From positions 1 to 16,864 of the forward strand of contig CALALV010000061.1 in assembly GCA_937925605.1 (NCBI GenBank): DNA of 16,864 nt, given 5' to 3'. Under the pieces are notes generated by a model. The model was not told the origin of the DNA. It saw only the letters and a program-made list of their open reading frames with translations, and ran no database searches. Shown piece after piece: positions 8,476 through 15,410 of this stretch. Made by a program: the position numbers and the translations under genes. How positions within the stretch are numbered: position 1 is the first letter of the stretch; every line of letters starts with the position of its first letter. This DNA comes from an uncultured Woeseia sp. (lineage in GTDB: Bacteria; Pseudomonadota; Gammaproteobacteria; Steroidobacterales; Woeseiaceae).

Positions 8476-10182
8476 CTACTGCGGTGGCGGCCGGTTGTCC
8501 GGCCAGCCGCGCCAGCCGGGCCCGCGCACGACCTGGCCCGGGGTCGCGCCCGTGTGCTCGCCGTCCGCCAGCACCTGCACGCCGTTGACGAACACGTGCG
8601 CGACTCCGGTTGCATACTGGTGCGGGTTCTCGAAGGTCGCGTGGTCGATGACCGCGTCAGGATCGAAGACCACGACGTCCGCGTGGAAGTCCGGTGCGAG
8701 CCGTCCGCGTCCGCGCAGCCCGGCGTTGTAGGCAGGTAGCGAGGTCATGCGGCGGACGGCCTCGGCGAGCGACATCAGGTTCTCTTCGCGCACGTACCGG
8801 CCGATCACGCGAGCGAAGGTACCGTAGGCTCGCGGGTGCGGGCTCGAATTCAGGAAGACGCCTTCCGCGGCGGGCGCGGCCGCATCGGAACCGAAACTGA
8901 CCCACGGCTTCGCCGCCTTGGCGTGTACGTTGTACTCGGACATCAGCACGAAGGCGGCATCGACCCGGCTGTCGTCCGCGATCACGAGGTCGATCGCGGT
9001 CTCGGCCGGATCCTGGCCGCGCTCGTCGGCCACTTCCTGCAAGGTCTTGCCGATCAGCGGGCGCAGCTCGGGATTGCGGAAGCCGAGCAGCCGGATGTTC
9101 TCAGGGCCCGCCTGCACGTAGAAATTCTCCCACTCGTTGCTGTCCGCGTGCATCTCCTCGACGACCCGTGCGCGCACGGCCGGGTCGCGCAGTCGCTCGA
9201 CCCAGGCATCGTGTCCGCCTTCTTGCACCCACAACGGCATCGTCGCGTCGAGGCCGGTCGCGCCGGCGGTGTAGCTGTACATGTCGGCGGAGATGCGCAG
9301 GCCGGCCGCGCGTGCCGCCTCGACCAGGTCGAAGACCTTGGCGAGCTTGTGCCAGTTCGAACGCCCGGCGGCCTTCAGGTGGTAGATCTCGGCGGGCGCG
9401 CCGCTCAGCGAGGAGATCTTGATCAGTTCCTGCACCGCTTCTTCGAGCCGGTTGCCCTCGCTGCGAATGTGCGAGATGTAGGCACCGCCGAATTCCGCGG
9501 CGGCGCTGGCGAGGGCGGTCAGTTCGTCAGTGTCGGCAAAGTTGTGCGGTGCGTAGATCAGCGAGGAACCCACGCCCAGTGCGCCGTCGCGCATTGCGTC
9601 GCGCACCAGTTCCCGCATGGCCTCGAGTTCCGCCGGCGACGGCGGGCGGTTCTCGTAGCCGAGTTCGTGTATCCGCACGGTCCCGGCGCCGACGTAGGAA
9701 GCGACGTTGACGGACACCCCCCGCTCGACGAGGTGCTCGAGGTACTCGCCGAGCGTCGTCCATGCGACGTCGTAACGTATGTCGCCCTGGCGCTCGGCGA
9801 GTTCGGCCTTCATTGCCGCGTTCAACGGGCCCATCGACGTGCCTTCGCCCATGATTTCCAGCGTCACGCCCTGCCTGACGTCGCTCATGGCCCGGCCGTC
9901 GGCGAGCAGCGATTCGGTAGCCCAGGACAGCATGTTGATGAAGCCGGGCGCGACGGCCATGCCGTCGGCGTCGATGTCGACGGTGCCGCGGACTTCGCCG
10001 AGTTCGCCGACCGCGACTATGTACTCGCCGTCGATCGCAACGCCACCCGGGTAGGGCGGCTCGCCGCTGCCGTCGTAGATCATCGCGTTGCGAATGACGA
10101 CGTCATGGTCGCCCGCCGGAGGCTCGCCGCCGCAGGCGCCGACGATCAGCGCAGCGGCCAGCGCCAGGAATTGTCTGAACAT
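8476..10182 (-). CDS. D-aminoacylase-like (N-acyl-D-amino-acid deacylase family) lipoprotein
   Basis: The 568-residue product has a lipobox (VGAC, Cys17) and belongs to the amidohydrolase group that includes D-aminoacylase, which hydrolyses N-acyl-D-amino acids. Family features are DVVIRNAMIYDGSGEPPYPGGVAIDGEYIVAVG, YISHIRSEGNRLEEAV (histidine ligand region), AEIYHLKAAG (second histidine), SFGSDAA (aspartate region), and the strongly conserved HPRAYGTFARVIGRYVREENLMSLAEAVRRMTSLPA followed by GRGRLAPDFHADVVVFDPD. The usual first metal motif HxH is missing: APGFINMLSW replaces PGFID-HTH, putting Leu85 and Trp87 at the histidine positions. The cysteine that bridges metals in D-aminoacylase is also not evident (MGEGTSMGPL). 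Thus only one metal site may form. GGGGGAG four bases before the ATG supports the start at 10182. It follows the M19 dipeptidase by 26 bases in a probable operon. Confidence 0.9.
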   Translation of the reverse strand: MFRQFLALAAALIVGACGGEPPAGDHDVVIRNAMIYDGSGEPPYPGGVAIDGEYIVAVGELGEVRGTVDIDADGMAVAPGFINMLSWATESLLADGRAMSDVRQGVTLEIMGEGTSMGPLNAAMKAELAERQGDIRYDVAWTTLGEYLEHLVERGVSVNVASYVGAGTVRIHELGYENRPPSPAELEAMRELVRDAMRDGALGVGSSLIYAPHNFADTDELTALASAAAEFGGAYISHIRSEGNRLEEAVQELIKISSLSGAPAEIYHLKAAGRSNWHKLAKVFDLVEAARAAGLRISADMYSYTAGATGLDATMPLWVQEGGHDAWVERLRDPAVRARVVEEMHADSNEWENFYVQAGPENIRLLGFRNPELRPLIGKTLQEVADERGQDPAETAIDLVIADDSRVDAAFVLMSEYNVHAKAAKPWVSFGSDAAAPAAEGVFLNSSPHPRAYGTFARVIGRYVREENLMSLAEAVRRMTSLPAYNAGLRGRGRLAPDFHADVVVFDPDAVIDHATFENPHQYATGVAHVFVNGVQVLADGEHTGATPGQVVRGPGWRGWPDNRPPPQ

Positions 10183-10208
10183 GGTCTCCCCCTCGCGCCG
10201 CCTGGCGC

Positions 10209-11438
10209 TCAGTTGCCGGCCGCCGCTTCGACTTCCGACCAGACGCGCAGCAGGTTGCCGCCCAGGATCTTGACGATGTCATCCTCGTCGTAGCCGCGCT
10301 CGAGCAGGCCCGCAACGAGATTCGGGTAGGTCGACACGTCTTTCAGCCCGACCGGCAGGGAATCGCCGACGCCGTCGTAGTCCGAGCCGATGCCGACGTA
10401 GTCCACGCTGCCGGTCAGCTCGACGACGTGGTCGAAGTGGTCGAGTACCTGTGCCAGCGTGGCATAGGGATACGGCCCGTTTTCGGCGGCGTACAGGGCG
10501 TAGAACTCGTCACGCAGCGCATCGCTGTCCTCGTCGCCGCGCTCCTCGAGCCAGGCGTCGAAGGCGTCGCCGCGCGCGCTGCCGTACGCGCGCGCTTCCT
10601 CGGAGATGAATGCGCTACCGTAATTGATCATGATCAGTCCGCCGTTCCCGGCCAGCCGCACGATCATCTCGTCACTCATGTTTCGTTCCCAGCCCGGCGT
10701 GAAATGGCGTGCCGAGGAGTGTGAGGCGATGACCGGTGCGGTCGTCAGCTCCATGACGTCATAAAACGCCGCATCCGACAGGTGGCTGACGTCGATCATC
10801 ATGCCCAGCCGGTTCATCTCGCGGACGACTTCCTCGCCGAACGGGCTGAGCCCGTCCCAGCGCTTGTTGTCGTCGTAGCTGGAATCGGACAGGTGGTTGG
10901 AGCGGCTGTGCGCGAGCGTGACGTAGCGGATGCCGCGCTCGTAGAAATGCCGCAGCGTGTCGAGGTCGCCCTCGATAGGTGACCCGTTCTCCATGCCGAG
11001 CGGGAGCGAGATCAGCCCGGCCTCGTATTGCCGGCGCACGTCGGCGGGCGACCGCGCGATTGCGAATTTGTCCGGGGACTCGGCAACGATGCGCTCGACG
11101 AGGTCGATGAGCCCCTCGGCGACTGCGCGGGAACGTCCCTCGGCCTCGAGCGAGGCGGGCGTGTAGATGGACATGAACGGCGCATTGAGGCCGCCGGCGA
11201 CGGCGCGCGGATAGTCGAAATCACCGCTCGCCGTCGCTTCGCTGACGTCCTGCCATTCCTCCTCGAGCCGGTAGGGCACGTCGATGTGCGTGTCGACGAC
11301 GATGTGCTCGAGCGCGAGCGCGCGGGCACGCTCCTCGAGCGACGGCGCCGGCTCCGGCTCGGGCTGGTTTGCCGTCGGGGGCGAGCAGGCGGCGAGGGCG
11401 GCGAGGGCGAGGGCAGGCAGAGCGAAACGGAACTTCAT
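10209..11438 (-). CDS. Membrane dipeptidase, peptidase family M19 (lipoprotein)
   Basis: The 409-residue product is a zinc dipeptidase of the renal dipeptidase family, which cleaves dipeptides and often accepts a D-residue at the second position. The lipobox AAC (Cys18) suggests envelope anchoring. The five zinc ligands of the family can be placed: H51 and D53 in VDTHIDVPY, E150 in LGMENGSPI, H219 in MIDVSHLSD and H240 in VIASHSSARH. Also present are YVTLAHSRSNHLSDSS, GLIMINYGSAFI, and GIGSDYDGVGDSLPVGLKDVSTYPNLVAGLLERGYDEDDIVKILGGNLLRVW, a typical family ending. The ATG at 11438 has GGAG five bases upstream and precedes the signal peptide. It is the first gene of an operon with the D-aminoacylase-like gene. 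An intrinsic terminator on the same strand lies 62 bases upstream, so its expression could be controlled by attenuation or it may have its own promoter downstream of that terminator. Confidence 0.94.
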   Translation of the reverse strand: MKFRFALPALALAALAACSPPTANQPEPEPAPSLEERARALALEHIVVDTHIDVPYRLEEEWQDVSEATASGDFDYPRAVAGGLNAPFMSIYTPASLEAEGRSRAVAEGLIDLVERIVAESPDKFAIARSPADVRRQYEAGLISLPLGMENGSPIEGDLDTLRHFYERGIRYVTLAHSRSNHLSDSSYDDNKRWDGLSPFGEEVVREMNRLGMMIDVSHLSDAAFYDVMELTTAPVIASHSSARHFTPGWERNMSDEMIVRLAGNGGLIMINYGSAFISEEARAYGSARGDAFDAWLEERGDEDSDALRDEFYALYAAENGPYPYATLAQVLDHFDHVVELTGSVDYVGIGSDYDGVGDSLPVGLKDVSTYPNLVAGLLERGYDEDDIVKILGGNLLRVWSEVEAAAGN

Positions 11439-11499
11439 GCGGACTCCAGGCGGCAGGTCGCGGACAGGGAGGGCAGAATATAGGAAAAACCGGCGCGGG

Positions 11500-11528
11500 A
11501 AAAAAAGAGCCCCGCCGAAGCGGGGCTC
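11500..11528 (-). terminator. Intrinsic (rho-independent) terminator on the minus strand
   Basis: Read on the minus strand, a perfect 9-bp stem (GAGCCCCGC / GCGGGGCTC) closes a stable TTCG tetraloop and is followed directly by seven T residues (11506-11500). On the plus strand the hairpin is preceded, not followed, by the A-run, so it acts only on minus-strand transcripts. No minus-strand gene lies directly upstream, so it must end a non-coding transcript or attenuate the M19 operon. Confidence 0.9.
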
Positions 11529-11633
11529 CAGGAGCGCACTCATCGGGGAAAGCACGCTCAAACAGGAAGCGGCGGCCTTAGGGTCTTCGGGGGGGAAGGC
11601 CTGGATCGGGGGAGTGGCCGTGCCGCTTGCCTG
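11500..11633 (-). ncRNA. Candidate small RNA (or attenuator leader of the M19 operon) with C-rich loops
   Basis: The minus strand between the terminator and about 11640 folds into ordered hairpins. The outer stem pairs CAGG plus AAGCGGC (11633-11622) with GCCGCTT plus CCTG (11573-11563), with one bulged base. Inside are GGCCTT/AAGGCC (11601-11596 with 11579-11574) and a competing CTTC/GAAG hairpin around a run of Cs. A second stem pairs 11559-11552 with 11539-11532 over 8 bp, including two G.U pairs that would be C-A mismatches on the plus strand, which argues that the minus strand is transcribed. The loops expose CUCCCCC, CCCCCC and UUUCCCC. A CAATAT box (11645-11640) would place the start near 11633, giving about 134 nucleotides. 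No matching RNA family was recognised. The 5' end is inferred; a longer leader is possible. Confidence 0.5.
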
Positions 11634-11648
11634 ACGCGAATATTGGGC

Positions 11649-11678
11649 CGTCGCGGGCGAGCAAGGGTCTCCGCGACG
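11649..11678. repeat. Inverted repeat, 8-bp arms, possible operator or RNA hairpin
   Basis: CGTCGCGG (11649-11656) and CCGCGACG (11671-11678) are perfect inverted copies separated by 14 bases, with arm centres 22 bp apart, close to two helical turns. It lies just upstream of the inferred small-RNA start, overlapping its -35 region. It could bind a dimeric regulator or form a hairpin if transcription begins further upstream. Confidence 0.5.
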
Positions 11679-11687
11679 TAACGGAGT

Positions 11688-11702
11688 GTTTCAGATCGTT
11701 TC
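11688..11702. promoter_or_regulatory. Direct repeat GTTTC-N5-GTTTC, candidate OmpR-family regulator site
   Basis: Two identical GTTTC half-sites (11688-11692 and 11698-11702) are spaced 10 bp apart, the architecture bound by tandem OmpR/PhoB-family regulators such as CpxR (GTAAA-N5-GTAAA). It sits 51 bases upstream of the response regulator ATG, and about 60 bases upstream of the inferred minus-strand RNA start. Autoregulation by the adjacent response regulator is inferred. Confidence 0.4.
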
Positions 11703-11741
11703 CGGGGCGGTTATTTGCGCGCCGGCCTGTCCGCGAGGGAG

Positions 11742-11747
11742 TATTAT
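11742..11747 (+). promoter_or_regulatory. Candidate -10 element just upstream of the response regulator ATG
   Basis: TATTAT at 11742-11747 matches TATAAT at five of six bases, in GC-rich surroundings. No good -35 box stands 16-18 bases upstream, as expected if an activator is needed. Transcription would begin at or next to the ATG at 11754, implying a leaderless or nearly leaderless mRNA. The alternative is that an upstream promoter is used with the distant GAGGGAG (11735-11741) as ribosome binding site. Confidence 0.25.
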
Positions 11748-11753
11748 CCACGC

Positions 11754-12449
11754 ATGACAGACATCCTCCTTATCGACGACGACGAGCGGCACTCGAAGCT
11801 GCTCAAAGACTATCTCGGGCGGTTCTCGATACGGCTAGACTGTGCGGGCGAGGCGAAGTCCGGGCTGCAGAAGCTGGGTTCGCACGACTACGACCTGCTG
11901 CTGCTGGACGTAATGCTGCCGGGGCGGGACGGATTCGATATCTGCCGGGAGGTGCGCAAGAAGAATTCGATACCGATCATCATGCTGACCGCCCGTGGCG
12001 ACGTGATCGACCGGGTCTCAGGTCTCGAGCTCGGCGCCGACGATTACATCGCCAAGCCCTTCGAGCCGCGCGAGCTGGTCGCCCGCATCCAGACAATCCT
12101 TCGACGCGTCGAACCGCATCCGGAGGAGCAGCGCGTACTGCGCTTCGACGGCATCGTGATCGACCGCGACGCGCGCACCGTGAAGGTGGACGGCGAGCCG
12201 GTCGACCTGACGTCCATGGAGTACGAGCTGCTGACGATGCTCGCGAGCAACGCCGGCAAGCAGCTGAGCCGCGACCAGATACTGTCGGAACTGCGCGGCA
12301 TCGACGCCGCGATCCTGACACGGTCGGTCGACATCATGATTTCCCGGCTGCGGGCCAAGCTCGGCGACCCTGGCAAGCCGGCACGTTTCATCCAGACGGT
12401 CTGGGGCCGCGGCTACCTGTTTGTCGGCCGCCCGGCCCAGCATGCTTAG
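11754..12449 (+). CDS. OmpR/PhoB-family response regulator (CpxR-like)
   Basis: The 231-residue cytosolic transcription factor has a receiver domain at about 3-117 and a winged-helix DNA-binding domain at about 127-226. The receiver shows the acidic pocket (IDDD, residues 7-10), phospho-acceptor D52 in LLLLDVMLPGRDG, the switch threonine T79 in MLTARGD and lysine K101 in YIAKPF. The effector domain shows VDLTSMEYELLTMLASNAGKQLSRDQIL, a recognition-helix region RSVDIMISRLRAKLG and the final wing TVWGRGYLF. ATG 11754 was chosen because family members begin immediately before the first beta strand (ILLIDDD); an open TTG frame starts at 11715 but adds no family-like sequence. GAGGGAG lies 12 bases upstream, rather far. 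The kinase gene overlaps its 3' end by eight bases, so the two form one operon. Confidence 0.96.
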   Translation: MTDILLIDDDERHSKLLKDYLGRFSIRLDCAGEAKSGLQKLGSHDYDLLLLDVMLPGRDGFDICREVRKKNSIPIIMLTARGDVIDRVSGLELGADDYIAKPFEPRELVARIQTILRRVEPHPEEQRVLRFDGIVIDRDARTVKVDGEPVDLTSMEYELLTMLASNAGKQLSRDQILSELRGIDAAILTRSVDIMISRLRAKLGDPGKPARFIQTVWGRGYLFVGRPAQHA

Positions 12450-13788
12450 GCGCCTGTCACGATCACTGTCGTTCCGACTGCTGGTCATCTTCCTGGCCCT
12501 CGCGGCGTCCTTCGTCTGGTTCTCGATCGCCGCCCTGCGCTGGGTCTACGATACCGACGACCTGCGTGAGCTCGTATCCGGGCACCTGTCGCTGCATATC
12601 GACTACGTGCTGGACGATATCGGCGACCCGCCGCGCATTGCGCGCGCGATCGCCATCACCCGCCGGGTGCCGGTCGACATCCGGATCACGGGACCGGCCA
12701 TAGACTGGGCCTCGGACAGCGAGTTTCCCGAAGTCGAGGAGCTGCAGTTCTCGTCCGCCGACGTGCTGAGCGACGCCGCCCGGCCGTGGCTCGGACGCAT
12801 CAGGGACGCGGAGTTTGCCGAACTCGACAATCACCGCTTTCTGCGCATAGGCCGCGGGCAGCATTCGATCATCGTGTCCTCGCCGAAGATTGCCGACACG
12901 CCGCAACAGCGGCAGCTCGTGCCGATCATCGTCAGTGTCGGGCTGTCGCTCGTGCTCCTGGCCTACCTCGCGGTGCGCTGGCTGTTCAAGCCGATCCGCG
13001 CAATCCGGCTCGGGGCCGCGCGCATCGGCCAGGGACGTTTCGACGAACGCATCACCGTCGTCCGCGAGGACCAGCTCGGAGACCTCGCGCGCGACATCAA
13101 CAACATGGCCGATGACGTGCAGAACATGCTGGATGCGAAACGCCAGCTGCTGCTCGGCATCAGCCACGAGCTGCGCACCCCGCTGTCGCGCATGCGGCTT
13201 GCCATAGAGATGCTCGGGGACGCCGACGAGGAGGGCAGCGACGCCGCCGGCATGCGCGAGGACGTCGAGGAAATGGACCGGATCATCGCGACCCTGCTCG
13301 AGGCCGAGCGGCTGAACACGCGCCACGCCGCGCTGCATCTCGAGGACTGCGACATCAAGGCATTGATCGACGGCCTGGTCCGCGACTTCTTCAGGCGCGA
13401 CGCCGGGCGCATCCGGGTTTCCGTGTTCGGCGAGTCACGCCGCGTGCGCGTCGACGAGGCGCGCGTGCTGCTGCTGGTCAAGAACCTGCTCAGCAACGCG
13501 CTGCGCTACTCGGCTGCCGACGACGGTCCCGTGGAAGTGCTGGTCGAAGTGCGCGCGAACGACCTGCTGCTGCGGGTCGAGGACCGCGGCCCCGGCATCC
13601 CGGAGTCGCAGCAGCAGCGGATCGGCGAACCGTTTTTCCGGGCCGACCCGTCGCGCACGCGGCACACGGGCGGCAGCGGGCTCGGCCTGTACCTCGCCAC
13701 GCTGGTCGCGCGCGCGCACGGCGGCGAACTGCGGCTCGACACCAGCCATCGCGACGGCGCGGCCTTCGAGATACGCCTGCCGGCGTAG
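12442..13788 (+). CDS. Sensor histidine kinase (CpxA/EnvZ-like), partner of the upstream regulator
   Basis: The 448-residue inner-membrane kinase has a first membrane helix at about 12-33, a periplasmic sensing domain of roughly 125 residues (about 36-158), a second helix at about 160-180, and a HAMP linker (FKPIRAIRLGAARIGQGRFDERI). The dimerisation domain holds the phospho-acceptor H242 in GISHELRTPLSRMRLAIEML. The catalytic domain shows the N box (LLVKNLLSNALRYS, N352), the G1 box (EDRGPGIP), the F box (GEPFFR) and the G2 box (GGSGLGLYL). The start is ATG 12442, overlapping the regulator stop by eight bases and thus translationally coupled; a TTG at 12421 is an alternative. The layout and order match CpxRA-like systems that sense envelope stress, but the periplasmic domain shows no motif that I can assign to a signal. 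It converges with the decarboxylase gene, with four bases between the stops. Confidence 0.96.
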   Translation: MLRRLSRSLSFRLLVIFLALAASFVWFSIAALRWVYDTDDLRELVSGHLSLHIDYVLDDIGDPPRIARAIAITRRVPVDIRITGPAIDWASDSEFPEVEELQFSSADVLSDAARPWLGRIRDAEFAELDNHRFLRIGRGQHSIIVSSPKIADTPQQRQLVPIIVSVGLSLVLLAYLAVRWLFKPIRAIRLGAARIGQGRFDERITVVREDQLGDLARDINNMADDVQNMLDAKRQLLLGISHELRTPLSRMRLAIEMLGDADEEGSDAAGMREDVEEMDRIIATLLEAERLNTRHAALHLEDCDIKALIDGLVRDFFRRDAGRIRVSVFGESRRVRVDEARVLLLVKNLLSNALRYSAADDGPVEVLVEVRANDLLLRVEDRGPGIPESQQQRIGEPFFRADPSRTRHTGGSGLGLYLATLVARAHGGELRLDTSHRDGAAFEIRLPA

Positions 13789-13792
13789 GCGG

Positions 13793-15280
13793 CTAGCGGC
13801 CGAGCAGTTCGCGCCCGATGGCCACCGTGGCTTCGGCGAGCGCGGCGAAATCCTCCCGGCGGCTGCGATGGTTGCAGTTCGCGACGCGGATCGAGAAGCG
13901 GCCGCCGAGCACCGTCGACGAGGGCGTCGCGATCCCCCGCTCGTGCAGGCGCATCAGTATCTCCGCGTTCAGTTCGTCCAGCGCGGCGTCGTCGAGGCCC
14001 GCGTCGTAGTAGCGGAAGTTCACGATGTTCAGCGCCGTCGGCGCGAGACGCTGCAGCTCCGGGTGCCGGTCGACGAGCCCGCTCAGGAAGGCCGCCTGCT
14101 CGATGTTCTGTTCGATCTGTGCCCGGTAGCGCTCCGCACCGGCGCTCTTCAGCGCGAGCCAGGCCCTGAGCGCGACGAACGAGCGCGACAGCTGTACGCC
14201 GTACTCGGAGAAGTTCAGCGGACCCGAGGCCAGGCCGCGATCCAGCTTGCGCAGGTAGGAGGGCACGACCGAAAAGGTCTGGCGGTGCGTCTCCCGGTCG
14301 CGCACGAACACGCCGCCACAGCTGTACTGCACGTACAGCCACTTGTGCAGGTCGAACGCGACCGAGTCCGCGCGCTCGAGGCCGGCCAGCCGTTCCGCGT
14401 GCCGCGGCGCGAGGCGCGCGAACGCGCCGAAGGCGCCGTCGACGTGCAGCCACAGGTCCTCCGCGGCCGCCAGCCCGGCCAGCGCCGGCAGCGGGTCGAC
14501 GGCGCCCGTGTTCACCGTGCCCGCATTCGCGATCAGGCATGCGGGCTGCCGGCCCGCGGCCCGGTCGCTCGCAATCGCGTCGCGCAACGCCGCGAGGTCG
14601 ATCGTGAAGTCCTCCAGTACCGGCACGCGCACCAGTGAGCGCGAACCGAGCCCGAGCAATTCGACGGCCTTGACCAGCGACGAATGCATTTCGGTCGAAC
14701 CGTAGAACATCAGGCGCGGGCGTTCGCGCAGGTCCACGCCGTCCGCGCGCAGGTCGTAGTCGGCGGCGTGCTGGCGCGCGACCGCGAGGCCCACCAGGTT
14801 GGCCATCGACCCGCCGCTGACCAGCAGCCCGCTGGCCGCGGTCGGGAATCCGAGCAGCGACTTCAGCCAGTCGAGGAGCTGCAGCTCGACGTGCGAGGAG
14901 GCGGCCTCGTCGAAGCCGAGGCTGCAGGAGTTCATCGTCGAGGCCGCCATGTCGGCGAGCAGCTGGGTCGGCGTGCCGGTGCCGCCGACCCAGCTCCAGA
15001 AACGCGGGTGCACGTTGCCGGTCGGGTAGGGCAGAACGTGCTCGCTGAGCTGCCGCCAGGCGGCCTCGTCGCCGATCCCCCTGCCCGGCAGGGGCTCGCG
15101 GAACAGGGCACGCGCAGCCTCCGGCAGAGGCTGCCAGGCCGGCCGCCGGGCAATGGTCTGCAGGTAATCGACGAGCTCGTCGAATGCGCGGTGACCGAGC
15201 GCGCGGAAGGCGTCCCAGTCGTCGGGATCGAGGGAATGCTCCGTTGCCCCGACGGCGGGGTCGGCGGGCTCTGCGCTCAC
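13793..15280 (-). CDS. Group II pyridoxal-dependent decarboxylase (aromatic-L-amino-acid/glutamate decarboxylase family)
   Basis: The 495-residue cytosolic PLP enzyme decarboxylates an amino acid. Family hallmarks are TGNVHPRFWSWVGGTGTPTQLLADMAASTMN at about 87-117, the phosphate-binding LLVSGGSMANLVGLAVAR at 152-169, H199 in TEMHSSLVKAVELLG (the histidine that stacks on PLP), ANAGTVNTGAVDPL, D281 in HVDGAFGAFARL and the Schiff-base lysine K313 in SVAFDLHKWLYVQYSCG. The ending RFSIRVANCNHRSRREDF also fits. The aspartate motif reads HVDGAFGAF rather than the commoner HVDAAYGG. Substrate (tryptophan, tyrosine, DOPA or another amino acid) cannot be told from motifs. The GTG at 15280 was chosen as start because AGGAG stands six bases upstream; an in-frame ATG at 15343 would add 21 basic, proline-rich residues that do not look like the family. 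It diverges from the SPFH operon. Confidence 0.93.
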   Translation of the reverse strand: MSAEPADPAVGATEHSLDPDDWDAFRALGHRAFDELVDYLQTIARRPAWQPLPEAARALFREPLPGRGIGDEAAWRQLSEHVLPYPTGNVHPRFWSWVGGTGTPTQLLADMAASTMNSCSLGFDEAASSHVELQLLDWLKSLLGFPTAASGLLVSGGSMANLVGLAVARQHAADYDLRADGVDLRERPRLMFYGSTEMHSSLVKAVELLGLGSRSLVRVPVLEDFTIDLAALRDAIASDRAAGRQPACLIANAGTVNTGAVDPLPALAGLAAAEDLWLHVDGAFGAFARLAPRHAERLAGLERADSVAFDLHKWLYVQYSCGGVFVRDRETHRQTFSVVPSYLRKLDRGLASGPLNFSEYGVQLSRSFVALRAWLALKSAGAERYRAQIEQNIEQAAFLSGLVDRHPELQRLAPTALNIVNFRYYDAGLDDAALDELNAEILMRLHERGIATPSSTVLGGRFSIRVANCNHRSRREDFAALAEATVAIGRELLGR

Positions 15281-15381
15281 GGGCGGCTCCTGTGCGGGCG
15301 GATACGGCGCAGTATGGCGGGCGCGGCGCCGGCCGCAATGCACAACCGCGGCGGCCGCGGGCCTGCACAGCCGCAGTCCGC

Positions 15382-15410
15382 TTGACGTCAGGGGTCGTAT
15401 GGTATCAAAT
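15382..15410 (+). promoter_or_regulatory. Candidate sigma70 promoter of the SPFH operon
   Basis: TTGACG (15382-15387) matches the -35 consensus at five of six bases, and TCAAAT (15405-15410) stands 17 bases downstream as a four-of-six -10 box. The -10 box lies inside the tandem TATCA repeat, so a protein bound there would block the promoter. The ATG follows 37 bases later. Confidence 0.45.

Noticed and set aside
8836..10293. A 485-codon plus-strand frame opposite the D-aminoacylase-like gene
   Set aside because: No domain and an antisense composition; the minus-strand gene has a lipobox, a ribosome binding site and clear family motifs.
11521..11700. Plus-strand reading of the 11.5 kb gap as a GGA-rich regulatory RNA, a yybP-ykoY-like riboswitch, 6S RNA or RNase P RNA
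   Set aside because: The plus strand has no terminator, two pairs in the 8-bp stem become mismatches, and the conserved cores of those RNA families are not found.
15281..15343. Longer N-terminus for the decarboxylase from ATG 15343
   Set aside because: It adds 21 basic, proline-rich residues unlike the family and lacks a ribosome binding site, while the GTG at 15280 has AGGAG six bases upstream.
13506..15368. A 620-codon minus-strand frame over the decarboxylase and the kinase 3' end
   Set aside because: It is a shifted frame of the decarboxylase, Arg/Ala-rich, and crosses a convergent gene boundary; the decarboxylase frame has all the PLP motifs.
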